The notes: generated from the sequence alone by a model not told the origin. 64,000 nt of DNA from Methyloversatilis universalis (GCA_020723665.1 DYIL01000001.1:124001-188000); one strand, 5' to 3'; counted from the first letter of the stretch, positions 1 to 8,643 are shown. Made by a program: numbers and translations.

Positions 1-1000
1 GCGGCGCCGTCATCCCGGCGCGCGGCGCGAGCGTGCCGCGGGCATAGCCGCTGCGGTCCATCGCCTCGGCGAAGATCGTGAAGGCTCGATCCTCCTGGGG
101 CTCGACAATCACGTCATAGGTTTCGGCCACCGCGATGCGGAACTCGTCCACTGGGACCGGCTCGATGTCCTGGCCGTCGGCTTGCACCACCATCATCTTC
201 AACCCCGGAATCCGGACATCGAAGTAGGTCATCGCCGAGCCGTTGATGAACCGCAGCCGCACGCGCTCACCGGGCTTGAAGAGCGCGGTCCAGTTGGCCT
301 TGGGCGGCTGTCCGTTGATGAGAAACGTGTAGGTGTAGCCGGTGACGTCCGAGAGGTCCGTGGGATCCATCCGCATCTCGCCCCAGGCGAGCCGATCGGC
401 GATCGTCGGCCCCCAGCCCGTCGCGGCGGCGTCACGGAAGACATCGAAGACCGTGCGCTTCTGGAAATTGAAATAGCCGCTCAGCTTCTTGAGTCTGGCG
501 AAAACCCGGTGCGGATCCTCATCGGTCCAGTCCGAGAGCATGACCACGTAGTCGCGGTCGTAGCGATAAGGCTCGGGTTGCGCCGGCACAATGATAATGG
601 GGGCATACATGCCCGCCTGCTCCTGCAGATCGGAGTGGCTATGGTACCAATAGGTTCCGCTCTGCTTGACCGGGAAGCGGTAGGTAAAGGTCGCGCCCGG
701 CGCGATGCCGGCGAAGCTGATTCCTGGCACCCCGTCCATGCCGGCGGGCAGGAGGATTCCATGCCAATGGATCGAGGTGGGCTCGTCGAGGCGGTTGGTC
801 ACGCGCAGGGAGACGTCCTCGCCCTCGCGCCAGCGGAGCGTCGGCCCCGGCACGGACCCGTTGATCGCCGTGGCCATCCGAGGTTGCCCCGTGAGGTTGA
901 TCGCCCTTTTGGCGATGACAAGGTCGTATTCGGCAGCGAACGCCAAGCCGCTCATGGCGCATGCCGCCAAGATTGCGAGAAATATGAATGCCTGTCGCAC
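1..1000 (-). CDS. copA: CopA-like multicopper oxidase (3' end beyond window)
   Basis: Periplasmic multicopper oxidase of the copper-resistance CopA/laccase group, which oxidises Cu(I) and phenolic substrates. Translating the minus strand from a GTG at 1000 gives an uninterrupted frame to the window edge. The start has GGAGAG five bases upstream and is followed by a signal peptide ending near LAFAA. The first two copper motifs are visible as IHWHG (about residue 75) and WYHSHSD (about residue 120), with the MDGVPGIS signature between them. The C-terminal copper ligands lie outside the window. It is the first of three multicopper oxidases on this strand within 14 kb. A GTG five codons upstream is an alternative start. 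Confidence 0.85.
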   Translation of the reverse strand, partial: MRQAFIFLAILAACAMSGLAFAAEYDLVIAKRAINLTGQPRMATAINGSVPGPTLRWREGEDVSLRVTNRLDEPTSIHWHGILLPAGMDGVPGISFAGIAPGATFTYRFPVKQSGTYWYHSHSDLQEQAGMYAPIIIVPAQPEPYRYDRDYVVMLSDWTDEDPHRVFARLKKLSGYFNFQKRTVFDVFRDAAATGWGPTIADRLAWGEMRMDPTDLSDVTGYTYTFLINGQPPKANWTALFKPGERVRLRFINGSAMTYFDVRIPGLKMMVVQADGQDIEPVPVDEFRIAVAETYDVIVEPQEDRAFTIFAEAMDRSGYARGTLAPRAGMTAP

Positions 1001-1394
1001 TACGCTCTCCACCGTCCAATGCCAGTAGATCCAGCACAAGCCAGATCTGCCGTCCTTCAAAAGCAAATCGGGTCGAATTGAACTGGGTGGACCCGTTCTG
1101 CCCGGTACAGGTTCCGTCGGTGATCCGAAGGCAAAGCCCCTGCCGGGCCGGGGGCACCTCTATAGCCGAATCCTCAGGCAACCTAGAAACATTCATGCCA
1201 GCGGACTCGGCAGGGCTTCTTCATAAAAATCAGAACCTTGTATGGCTATCCGGCGATCGGGAGGTGTGATCTGGTCGGTTACGTATAGCCGCAGGCGTCA
1301 CGGTCTGCCGGCACTGGATAAGCCTCCGAGTGCGTCAGAGGGTGTCGGAAAACGGCAGCTCATCCTGAGGAAAATGGTGCTGAGGAGGGGGGTT
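1001..1394. other. Intergenic region, no gene seen
   Basis: About 390 bases between the copA-like start and the end of the methyltransferase gene. No open frame here has a plausible ribosome binding site and family resemblance. It should contain the promoter for the copA-like gene, but I see no convincing -35/-10 pair or CopR/CueR-type dyad. Confidence 0.5.
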
Positions 1395-2078
1395 CTATGA
1401 TGGCCATGGCTGATCTCCAGGTTTGGGTGGATCAAGCGGTTTGCGAGCCCGGTGCAAAGAGAGTGTCCCCGCGATCGTGGTGTACCGCCCGGTTTCCTCG
1501 ACCGGATCGAAGCCGGCATCGCGGAACAGGGTCGGCAATAAGCCTTGGAGGTTATCCGCGACTTCCTCGAAGCAGCGTACGATCCAAGAGACGAAATAGG
1601 TAAATCCATTATGCGGTCTTCCGAAATCGGCCATGTGCAATTCGCCGCCGGGCCGAAGGATGCGAAAGACCTCGGCCAACGTCCGCCGCTTGTTGTCCGC
1701 CGTCAAATGATGAAACACCAGGCTGGAGAATACGCGATCGAAGGAATGCTCCGGGTAGGGTAGCTGGTAGGCCACGCCTTGGTGCAGGGTGATGTCCACG
1801 TTGGTCTTAGCCGCTTTCTCCCGGGCGATCTTCAAAACCTTGGGATCTACATCCAATCCCACGACCTCGACCTCGGAATGCGCCTGCTTGATCAGGAGCA
1901 GGAGCGTTCCCGTGCCGCAGCCGAGGTCCAGCACCCGATGACTGCGCTGGATGTGGGCCTGTTCGATCAGCTGGCGCTTGAATCGTGACTCCTGAAAAAC
2001 CCACTTCAGAAGGGGGTCGTATAGAAATGTCAGCCAATCAAAATGAAGCGCGGGGATATACCGTCTTGGGTTGTTCAT
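1395..2078 (-). CDS. Class I SAM-dependent methyltransferase
   Basis: Cytosolic methyltransferase of the Methyltransf_11/UbiE-like class, 227 residues. The SAM-binding glycine loop VLDLGCGTGTLLLL lies near residue 50. The acidic motif II (VVGLDVDP) and post-motif FSSLVFHHL follow in the expected order, then LRPGGELHMADFG. The substrate cannot be deduced. The start at 2078 is preceded by AAGGAAGG; an ATG 15 bases upstream at 2093 is the alternative. It stands alone, divergent from the DUF305 gene. Confidence 0.85.
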   Translation of the reverse strand: MNNPRRYIPALHFDWLTFLYDPLLKWVFQESRFKRQLIEQAHIQRSHRVLDLGCGTGTLLLLIKQAHSEVEVVGLDVDPKVLKIAREKAAKTNVDITLHQGVAYQLPYPEHSFDRVFSSLVFHHLTADNKRRTLAEVFRILRPGGELHMADFGRPHNGFTYFVSWIVRCFEEVADNLQGLLPTLFRDAGFDPVEETGRYTTIAGTLSLHRARKPLDPPKPGDQPWPS

Positions 2079-2264
2079 GCCTTCCTTATCCATGAAAAGT
2101 TTGCGCCATTCAGGAACGGCCTAGCGAAGCCTCAGGTCGAAATTCGAGTTGCGTCAAATCCTCCTCCGGACTTTTGACTCGTAACAATACCTCGCTCGCT
2201 TCTTGCTCGGGCGGCGTAAAAGGGATATCTATTTTAGTTTTCTACCCCAGGAAGGAGACTGATC

Positions 2265-2903
2265 ATGCCAAGAGGGAATCCGTCCGTCTTTCACGATCTA
2301 TTCGGTTTCGCAATTGCTGGCCTCCTTTGGGCACTGCTCCCGGCGACCTCGCAGGCTGCGCAACCCGCGCCTGACCGTTCTACCGCCCGTTTCGAGATCA
2401 ACTTCATGCAAGACATGATCGACCATCATGCCATGGCGGTCGAGATGGCTAGAATGTGTCAGGAGAAAGCCGAAGACTTGCTACACGAAGACTTGCTCGC
2501 ACTCTGCGGGCAGATCGTCACTTCGCAGGAATCGCAAATTGATACACTGCAGGGGTGGCTCCAAGACTGGTACGGCAAGACGTACGAGCCGCGCCTTGAA
2601 GATGGGCAGATGCGGGATCTGGAGGCGCTCACCGGCGCAGAATTCGAAGTGGCATTCATGGTGCAGATGATCGGGCATCATCGGGAGGCCATCGACGAAG
2701 CTTCCGGGTGTCTGGTACGCGCTTATCATCCGGACCTGATCGAGCTTTGTGGGGCCATCATCGTCGAACAGGCACCGGAAATTGTGGAAATGCGGACCTG
2801 GCTATGCCAGTGGTATGACCTATGCCTTCTCCGCAAGCATCAGCACTCGCGCGTCAAGGGAGCTTCATTTCATGGGCGCGAACACTCTTTTGCCAAGCAT
2901 TAG
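2265..2903 (+). CDS. DUF305 periplasmic protein
   Basis: Secreted protein of 212 residues with a signal peptide ending near ATSQA and two DUF305 (ferritin-like four-helix) units. Each unit has the family pattern FMQDMIDHHAMAVEMA or FMVQMIGHHREAIDEA. Paired His, Met and acidic residues suggest metal binding, and DUF305 genes are common in copper and heavy-metal resistance clusters. AGGAAGGAG lies just upstream of the ATG. A terminator follows. It is the only plus-strand gene in the metal region. Confidence 0.85.
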   Translation: MPRGNPSVFHDLFGFAIAGLLWALLPATSQAAQPAPDRSTARFEINFMQDMIDHHAMAVEMARMCQEKAEDLLHEDLLALCGQIVTSQESQIDTLQGWLQDWYGKTYEPRLEDGQMRDLEALTGAEFEVAFMVQMIGHHREAIDEASGCLVRAYHPDLIELCGAIIVEQAPEIVEMRTWLCQWYDLCLLRKHQHSRVKGASFHGREHSFAKH

Positions 2904-2942
2904 TTTTTAAAGGATGGTCAGCCCAGTTTTATTCCTGAAAAT

Positions 2943-2973
2943 CCCCGTGATCCTCACTGGCACGGGGGTTTTT
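2943..2973 (+). terminator. Rho-independent terminator after the DUF305 gene
   Basis: A perfect 7-bp stem CCCCGTG (2943-2949) / CACGGGG (2961-2967) with an 11-base loop is followed by G and five T residues. It sits 40 bases past the DUF305 stop codon. Confidence 0.85.
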
Positions 2974-3184
2974 ATGTCGTTAGGTTTCTAACGCCAGTTC
3001 TTATCTCGCTGCAAGACCCCGAAATTTTTGATACTGGCGTGTTCGCCCAATCGCACGTTCCGATCCAACAACCGGCTTTAATCGCTTCGCCTGAAGGTAC
3101 TGATGGGCTTGTGACATGCAAGACGGCGGAGACGATCACTTTAACGATGTAATAACCCACGATTGTTCAGGATCTGTATTACGA

Positions 3185-3484
3185 TCAGTTGGCCGCTTTC
3201 AGATACTCCAGGATCGCCTGCTGTTCTTCGGTGGTCAGGTTGGCCCGAACCCGCATGTGATGCACGGCCACGTCCCACTGGGCATCGCTATAGGCGTTCG
3301 GCGGCCGCATGTAGTGACAGGTCGCGCAGTTTTCCGACCAAACTTGCACTCCGCTTTTCTGTGCAGGCGCGGCCGTAATTTTGGTCAGACTCTCGCAGCC
3401 GCCAAGCAGGCCAAGCCCGCCGATCCACAAAAGGACAAGGCCCACTTTGAGGACCCGGTGCCAGTCGGATTTTCTATTGAACAT
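3185..3484 (-). CDS. Small c-type cytochrome lipoprotein
   Basis: A 99-residue lipoprotein with one haem-binding motif CATCH. The N-terminus has a lipobox (LGLLGGC), so the protein is probably anchored in the outer or inner membrane facing the periplasm. The start at 3484 is chosen for the GGAGGG seven bases upstream; an in-frame ATG at 3535 has no such site. It lies 17 bases downstream of the porin gene on the same strand and is probably cotranscribed with it. It resembles the mono-haem electron-transfer proteins often found next to porins. Confidence 0.8.
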   Translation of the reverse strand: MFNRKSDWHRVLKVGLVLLWIGGLGLLGGCESLTKITAAPAQKSGVQVWSENCATCHYMRPPNAYSDAQWDVAVHHMRVRANLTTEEQQAILEYLKAAN

Positions 3485-3500
3485 AAGGTCCCTCCGATGC

Positions 3501-4838
3501 CTAGAAACCGGTAGCGAACTGCATAAGGAAAGCATTGTCGTCGATCGCTCCCTTGCGGTCGTCGAACTCGTAGGCCGCCTTTAGCGCAGTGCTGGGCGTG
3601 AACCAATAGTTGAGCCCCACCGTCCAACGCTGCTCGTCGGCATTCAATGGCGCGTTTGCGGGAAGATTCAGCCAGTCATAGCGAAACACGCCTTCCAGAT
3701 CCTTGAGGATGGGGACGGCGGCCAGGGAGGGCCGGTAAGCGATCTGGGCATAGCCGCCATCCCGCTGGTTCTTGAAATTCAGTTGATTCACTCCCGGATT
3801 GTCGATTTCCAGCCAGGCGTACTGGGCGCGGAAATCCACGTTGCCACGCAGCCAGCCGACGCTCCGGACATAGTTCGCATCCACCGAATGGGTCACCGCA
3901 TCCACGCTGCGCAAGCCATTACCATGGACTCCTGCTACCTCGAAGCCGTAGCCCAGCTCCAGATAAGGAATCGGTACGAATCCAATCCGGCCGCCCACGG
4001 CCTTGTCGTTGTTGATATCTTCGAAGTTATCAAAGTCCAGGGTTCCCGCGTCCTCGCCGCTATCCCTCAGCTTGGGGCCGTTGGAGACATAAAAGGCATA
4101 TCCCAACCGGGTCGGGCCGATGGGCACGCCGCCCCGGAGCTGGAAACCCAGCTGGGATTCGGCCTGAATCGCCGTCTCACCGACGAACGGCAAGGGAATA
4201 TCCGGCAGCTTGTTGATCCAGGCGGGATGGAGACGCTCGATGAAATAGTTGGACGGGTTGAGGAACTTCCCCGCCCCCAAGGTCACATAATTGTTGAGGA
4301 GATAGGTGATGTGGGCGTATTCCAGATCCACCTTGGTTTCATCTTCTTCCAGTTCGAACAGCGGCTCGCCTTCGAAAAAGACGCGATCCCCCAGTTTCCA
4401 AAGGAAGATCGGGGCGAATACGGCATTAAACGAGGATTTTCCCCGTCCTCGATCCGCATAGCCGGCCGCCCCGTAGCCGGTCAACAGAAACTTCGTGGAG
4501 CCCGGTTTTGTGGCTTCGGCCTGCGCTTTGACGGTTCTGAGTTCCTTCTTAAGCTCCTCAATCGCTGGTTGCGTTGCTACAGGAGGCGCGGGTGAAGGCG
4601 CAGCCGAGGGTGGGGCCGGCGGCTGGGCTGGCGCCGGCGCCTCCCGTTTCAGCAAAGCCTGCATCTGTCCCTTGAGCTGCTCCATTTCCTGTTTGAGTTT
4701 TTCGTAATCGCCTTTCAGCTTTTCGTGCTCCTGCCGCGATACGTAGTGGTCATCCGAAATCTTTTCCTGAGCGGAGTGAGCGACGGCGGTCAGCGCCATC
4801 AGCCCAACGATCCCAAAAATCAACCGTCTCGAATCCAT
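3501..4838 (-). CDS. Outer membrane porin with N-terminal coiled coil
   Basis: A 445-residue porin with a signal peptide (to VAHSA), a coiled coil at about residues 30-65 rich in K, E and L heptads (EHEKLKGDYEKLKQEMEQL), a Pro/Ala linker, then a beta-barrel region of alternating aromatic strands ending in the typical C-terminal Phe (LMQFATGF). It resembles OprP/OprO-like or DcaP-type porins that carry N-terminal coiled coils. The substrate is unknown. It lies between two cytochrome c genes on the same strand, so the three may act together in redox or metal handling at the envelope. Confidence 0.8.
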   Translation of the reverse strand: MDSRRLIFGIVGLMALTAVAHSAQEKISDDHYVSRQEHEKLKGDYEKLKQEMEQLKGQMQALLKREAPAPAQPPAPPSAAPSPAPPVATQPAIEELKKELRTVKAQAEATKPGSTKFLLTGYGAAGYADRGRGKSSFNAVFAPIFLWKLGDRVFFEGEPLFELEEDETKVDLEYAHITYLLNNYVTLGAGKFLNPSNYFIERLHPAWINKLPDIPLPFVGETAIQAESQLGFQLRGGVPIGPTRLGYAFYVSNGPKLRDSGEDAGTLDFDNFEDINNDKAVGGRIGFVPIPYLELGYGFEVAGVHGNGLRSVDAVTHSVDANYVRSVGWLRGNVDFRAQYAWLEIDNPGVNQLNFKNQRDGGYAQIAYRPSLAAVPILKDLEGVFRYDWLNLPANAPLNADEQRWTVGLNYWFTPSTALKAAYEFDDRKGAIDDNAFLMQFATGF

Positions 4839-4868
4839 GGAGCCCTCCTTTACCCTTGGGGAGCCTGT

Positions 4869-5258
4869 TTACTTGCCCTTGCGAAAAGCTTGTCGGATGT
4901 AGGCCAGGACGTTCCATAGATCCTGGTCCGTCAGATCGGCTTTCCCGCCTCTGGGCGGCATCGGCATGGGAGGCGAGTCCGGACTCGGATGCTCACCGCT
5001 CACATGCCGGAAGACCACCTCCCAACCCTGGCCGAATAGACGATCACTCGTGGCGAAATCGGAGGTACCCGGCAGCGCGCCTTTGCCGTCCGCGCCATGG
5101 CAGGCGGCGCAGTTCTTTTGATAAACCGCCTTGCCTGCCGAGGGATCGGCTCTGTCGATTTCGGTATCTCCCTCCTTCGCGGAGAGTGCACCGCTGAACG
5201 CGAGGCTCGCCGCTCCGACCAAAAAAATCGATGTTCTCATCAAGGCCATGATTTTCAT
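4869..5258 (-). CDS. Periplasmic mono-haem cytochrome c
   Basis: A 129-residue class I cytochrome c: signal peptide (to SGALSA), haem motif CAACH near residue 48, and a distal Met in the PPMPMPPRGG segment. It ends with the usual LWNVLAYIR helix. The start at 5258 is preceded by AAGGAGG. It is first in the minus-strand order cytochrome-porin-cytochrome. The sequence immediately upstream of the ribosome binding site is an IS110 transposase fragment, so the original promoter may have been displaced. Confidence 0.85.
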   Translation of the reverse strand: MKIMALMRTSIFLVGAASLAFSGALSAKEGDTEIDRADPSAGKAVYQKNCAACHGADGKGALPGTSDFATSDRLFGQGWEVVFRHVSGEHPSPDSPPMPMPPRGGKADLTDQDLWNVLAYIRQAFRKGK

Positions 5259-5261
5259 AAC

Positions 5262-5533
5262 AACCTCCTTAAGAAATTCGTCAACAACACCCAAGGCTTC
5301 GCCGCTTTCTTCGTTTGGCTGACCAGCTTTGGCCATCCTCAGCCCTGGATCTGCATGGAAGCCACGGTCGCCTACAGCATCCCTCTTGCCGAGTTCTTGA
5401 TTGAATCAGGTTACCGCGTCAGCGTCGTCAATCCCGCCAAAATTCACGCCTTCGCCAAGAGCGAATTAAGCCGCGCCAAAACCGACAAGGCCGACGCCAA
5501 GCTCATCGCGCGGCATTGCCTCCCCTCTTATCG
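5262..5533 (+). pseudogene. IS110-family transposase fragment (N-terminal part)
   Basis: A reading frame without a start encodes a segment of the IS110 DEDD transposase N-terminal domain. The tracts WICMEATVAYSIPLA, YRVSVVNPAKIHAFAKSEL and RAKTDKADAKLIA are diagnostic of that family. The C-terminal Ser-containing domain is absent: the frame stops resembling the family after KLIARHCLP and runs into the 3' end of the neighbouring lipoprotein gene. It begins within a few bases of the cytochrome c ribosome binding site, so a past insertion and deletion probably shaped this promoter. Confidence 0.8.
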
Positions 5534-5563
5534 GTTTATGGAGCACTCATGCCAAGCCGAAGA

Positions 5564-5929
5564 TCATGGTGGCGTTTGCGTCGCCAACTGGCGATGCAGC
5601 TTGGCGAGACTCAACTTCTCCTCCGCCGCCTCCCAATAGTCGGTGGCAAGCCGCAGGTAGTGCTCCATGAGCGACTTTCGCACCAGCAGGCGTCCACCGT
5701 ACTGGCGATAATATCCAGCGATCCTTCGATGTTGTTCCGCCTTCGCCCGGAGTGCCTCGGCCTCCCGCTCATAACGGGCGGCCAAGGCCTCATGGTCGGC
5801 TTTGGTCTTCGCCTTGGCGATGGCTTCCCCCAGGGACTGTTCCCCGGTCGCCCGATACGGCTGACCCGGTGCGCAGGCCGTCAGAACCGCCGCGATGAAG
5901 AGTGATAATCCCGGTGTCGATCTGTGCAT
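5564..5929 (-). CDS. Predicted lipoprotein, unknown function
   Basis: A 121-residue protein with a lipoprotein signal (SLFIAAVLTAC) followed by a highly charged helical segment full of Ala, Glu, Lys and Arg (AKTKADHEALAARYEREAEALRAKAEQ). No enzyme motif is visible. The start at 5929 has GGGAGGAAG upstream. A broken relative of its first 15 residues occurs at about 7200-7380, as part of the tandem duplication that starts here. I do not recognise the family. Confidence 0.6.
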   Translation of the reverse strand: MHRSTPGLSLFIAAVLTACAPGQPYRATGEQSLGEAIAKAKTKADHEALAARYEREAEALRAKAEQHRRIAGYYRQYGGRLLVRKSLMEHYLRLATDYWEAAEEKLSLAKLHRQLATQTPP

Positions 5930-6044
5930 CGGCACTACTTCCTCCCACAATTTTGGCCGCTCACCTTCGGAATCCCTTTGTTGCTGCGCCCAGCTTATCC
6001 TCAGTCAGTAAAGTACGTTGTTTCTCCGAAATGATCCTCTTCCG

Positions 6045-6686
6045 CTAATGGGTGTGGTGGGCATGAATGTGCTCCGCACTCACCGGATCTTCGCCGCACG
6101 GTGGCGTTTCTGTCCCGGTCTCATGGTGATGCTCTTCCAAGCTGGAAAACTCTTCTCCCTCCGCATCGGCCGTTCCGCTGGGATGGGGTTCTTGCGGCGG
6201 GCATGCCACCTTCGTTCCCACGCCGTACTTGTAGACCATCAAGCCCCCGAGATCGGCTCCCAGGGTCATGGTTCCCACCATGACGAGGGCGAACAGGAAT
6301 TGCAGGAACTGCCCGAACCTGGAGAACAGGGTATCGGCGAGCGCTCGCCAGATCGACAGGACGATGCCGAACGACAGGATAGCGAGCCCGTAATTCCTGT
6401 GCCGGAGCATGATGTCATGAACCACCTCATCGTGGGGCACTTTGCCGGCCGCCCAAAACCCCGTGACGACGGTGGCGCAGGTTCCCAAAGTGCCGAGATA
6501 AAGCATCCAGGCGGCCGCCGCTCGCAGTCCCTTCTTGGCAAAAAGCCAACCGGCAAAATCCATCGCCAGGAAAGCGACAAAGAGGGCGATCGGAAAATGC
6601 ACCAGAAGCGGATGGATATTGGCCATCTCGCCGACGCCCGGCAGAAGCTGTGAAATAAAGTCCGTCATGGGGAACAAAGTCTTCAT
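6045..6686 (-). CDS. DUF2231 membrane protein with His-rich tail (copy 1)
   Basis: A 213-residue inner membrane protein of the DUF2231 family. The family signature NIHPLLVHFPIALF lies near residue 23, followed by four hydrophobic segments. The C-terminal tail is soluble and rich in His, Glu and Cys (EEHHHETGTETPPCGED and HIHAHHTH), suggesting metal binding. It is paired with a downstream-duplicated relative at 7491-8132. The Met/His-rich gene lies upstream on the same strand, so the two probably form a metal-handling operon. An in-frame ATG at 6668 is an alternative start. Confidence 0.8.
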   Translation of the reverse strand: MKTLFPMTDFISQLLPGVGEMANIHPLLVHFPIALFVAFLAMDFAGWLFAKKGLRAAAAWMLYLGTLGTCATVVTGFWAAGKVPHDEVVHDIMLRHRNYGLAILSFGIVLSIWRALADTLFSRFGQFLQFLFALVMVGTMTLGADLGGLMVYKYGVGTKVACPPQEPHPSGTADAEGEEFSSLEEHHHETGTETPPCGEDPVSAEHIHAHHTH

Positions 6687-6795
6687 CGGTTGAGGAAAGT
6701 TGCCGTCGAACTCGTTGCAACGCTATCGCCGTCTCCGCCATTGTTGGGTTCAAACAGAGCCTTCAAATGTGCCGGAGCCAAGCCCCGGCACGGCG

Positions 6796-7191
6796 CTAGT
6801 GCTGATGGTCCTGATGGGCGGGCGCCGTTTCGTGCGTATGGCCCGACTTGGTTTCGGTCGGATTTTTCTTGGCCATGCCGTGCATCATCGGCATGCGTTC
6901 GTGCATCATCTGCATATGCTCCTTCATCAGTTGCAGATGCTCCTGCTTCAGTCGTTGTATCTCCTGGGGGTCTTTCGCCTGCAGAATTCGATTCATGAGG
7001 TCGTGCATCTTGAGCATGCTGTCCTGCATTTCCTGCATGGACTTGTCCATGTCTGTCCCGCCGGTGCTCTGCGTCTTTTGACCTTCGGCGTGTTGGTGGG
7101 TAGGGGCTTTCTGCTTTTCATGGGCGAAGCTCGGCAGGCTCAAGAGCGTTATGAGCCACAAAACGGCAAATAGCTTTGATCTTTTCATCAC
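6796..7191 (-). CDS. Met/His-rich periplasmic protein (copy 1)
   Basis: A 131-residue secreted protein: signal peptide (to SLPSFA), then a long helix rich in Met, His, Gln and Lys (MHDLMNRILQ and MKEHMQMMHERMPMMHGM), ending in an HTHETAPAHQDHQH tail. The composition suggests binding of Cu(I)/Cu(II) in the periplasm, like other Met-rich copper proteins, but I do not recognise a named family. The mature part is almost identical to copy 2 at 8242-8643; the signal peptides differ more. Confidence 0.7.
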   Translation of the reverse strand: MMKRSKLFAVLWLITLLSLPSFAHEKQKAPTHQHAEGQKTQSTGGTDMDKSMQEMQDSMLKMHDLMNRILQAKDPQEIQRLKQEHLQLMKEHMQMMHERMPMMHGMAKKNPTETKSGHTHETAPAHQDHQH

Positions 7192-7198
7192 ATTACCT

Positions 7199-7381
7199 TC
7201 AAAAATGATTGAGACTCAGTAAGGTCGAGGTTCTTGCACTGATCGGCGAAAATGGCCAGCGTGGATTCGCCTTGCCCGTGCGCAGTTCGGTCGGTCCGTC
7301 CTCGGCCAGTCCCGCTCGGCGGCCCACTCGATCCGTGGCGATGAAGAGCGCTAATCCCGGTGTCGATCTGGGCATCGGCAA
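7199..7381 (-). pseudogene. Remnant of the lipoprotein gene (duplicated 5' end)
   Basis: The minus strand reads MPRSTPGLALFIAT, matching the MHRSTPGLSLFIAA start of the lipoprotein encoded at 5564-5929, then turns into unrelated sequence. It marks the left edge of the second copy of the tandem duplication. It is not expected to make a functional product. Confidence 0.65.
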
Positions 7382-7490
7382 TACTTCCTCTCACAATTTT
7401 GGTCGCTCACTTCGGAATCCCTTTGTTGCTACGCCCACCTTTTCCTCGCTCAGTACGGTGCGTTGTTCCTCCGAAAGGGTTCTTGCTCCG

Positions 7491-8132
7491 CTAATGGGTG
7501 TGATGGGCATGAATGTGCGGTGCGCTCACCGGATCTTCGCCGCAAGGCGGCGTTTCCATCTCGGTTTCATGGTGATGCTCTTCCAGGCTGGAAAACGCTT
7601 CTTCCTCCGCATCGGCCATCCCGTTGGGATGGAGCTCCTGCGGCGGGCATGCCGCCTTCGTTCCCACGCCGTGTTTGTAGACCATCAGGCCGCCCAAATC
7701 GGCGCCGAAGGCCATCGTGACAACCATGATTAAGCCAAAAAGCAGTTGAAGGAATTGCCCGATTTTAGAAAACTGGCTACGGGCGATTATCCTCCAAACG
7801 GACAAGACAATCGCGAACGACAAGACCGTGAGACCGAAATTTCGGTGTCTCACCATAATTGAATGGACATCCTCTAAATGGGGAAGTGTTTCAGCTGCCC
7901 ACAAGCCAGCAGCAACTGCTGCCAAGGCTCCTAAAGTGCCAAGATAAAGCATCCAGCTCGCCGCAATTCTTAGCTTCTCTTTTTTAAGGAGAAAAGCTAA
8001 CAACTCCATCACAACGAAGCCATTAAGAAACGCGATCGGAAAATGCACCAGCAGCGGATGGATATTGGCCATCTCGCCGACGCCCGGCAGAAGCTGTGAA
8101 ATAAAGTCCGTCATGGGGAACAAAGTCTTCAT
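7491..8132 (-). CDS. DUF2231 membrane protein with His-rich tail (copy 2)
   Basis: A 213-residue paralogue of the protein at 6045-6686. The first 35 residues and the His-rich tail are nearly the same. The transmembrane core (about residues 36-140) is strongly diverged and encoded by more AT-rich DNA, and it reads LNGFVVMELLAFLLKKEKL in place of LFVAFLAMDFAGWLFAKKG. This pattern suggests that the core came from another source, or that the flanks were homogenised. The role would be the same as copy 1: an inner membrane partner of the Met/His-rich protein. Confidence 0.8.
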   Translation of the reverse strand: MKTLFPMTDFISQLLPGVGEMANIHPLLVHFPIAFLNGFVVMELLAFLLKKEKLRIAASWMLYLGTLGALAAVAAGLWAAETLPHLEDVHSIMVRHRNFGLTVLSFAIVLSVWRIIARSQFSKIGQFLQLLFGLIMVVTMAFGADLGGLMVYKHGVGTKAACPPQELHPNGMADAEEEAFSSLEEHHHETEMETPPCGEDPVSAPHIHAHHTH

Positions 8133-8241
8133 CGGTTGAGGAAAGTTGCCGTCGAACTCGTTGCAACGCTATCGCCGTCTCCGCCATTGTTGGGTTCAAA
8201 CAGAGCCTTCAAATGTGCCGGAGCCAAGCCCCGGCACGGCG

Positions 8242-8643
8242 CTAGTGCTGATGGTCCTGATGGGCGGGCGCCGTTTCGTGCGTATGGCCCGACTTGGTTT
8301 CGGTCGGATTTTTCTTGGCCATGCCGTGCATCATCGGCATGCGTTCGTGCATCATCTGCATATGCTCCTTCATCAGTTGCAGATGCTCCTGCTTCAGTCG
8401 TTGTATCTCCTGGGGGTCTTTCGCCTGCAGAATTCGATTCATGAGGTCGTGCATCTTGAGCATGCTGTCCTGCATTTCCTGCATGGACTTGTCCATATCC
8501 ATCCCGCCGCTGGTGCCCTGTGTCTTCTGACCCTCGGCATGTTGGTGGGTAGGCGCTTTCTGCTTTTCATGAGCGAAACTGGGCAGGCTCAAGGGCGCTA
8601 TGAACATCAACACTGTCAATAACCTTTTACGCGGTTTCATCAT
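8242..8643 (-). CDS. Met/His-rich periplasmic protein (copy 2)
   Basis: A 133-residue relative of the protein at 6796-7191. The region from MDKSMQEMQD to the C-terminus is identical in translation. The signal peptide (MMKPRKRLLTVLMFIAPL) and two residues near position 45 differ. A copper or other soft-metal binding role in the periplasm is inferred from composition and context only. Confidence 0.7.
   Translation of the reverse strand: MMKPRKRLLTVLMFIAPLSLPSFAHEKQKAPTHQHAEGQKTQGTSGGMDMDKSMQEMQDSMLKMHDLMNRILQAKDPQEIQRLKQEHLQLMKEHMQMMHERMPMMHGMAKKNPTETKSGHTHETAPAHQDHQH

Larger units (their letters stand above)
5894..8632. repeat. Imperfect tandem duplication, period about 1446 bp
   Basis: Two copies (about 5894-7180 and 7340-8632) carry the same gene order: the 5' end of the lipoprotein gene, a DUF2231 gene and a Met/His-rich gene. 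The offset is exactly 1446 bases along most of the unit. The stretch 6586-7050 matches 8032-8496 with almost no differences. The middle of the DUF2231 genes (about 6254-6560 versus 7700-8010) is strongly diverged and AT-richer in the second copy. This suggests recent recombination or gene conversion over part of an older duplication. Confidence 0.9.

Noticed and set aside
6690-7173. Plus-strand frames repeated at 8136-8622
   Set aside because: They are antisense to the duplicated Met/His-rich genes and are identical only because the DNA is duplicated.
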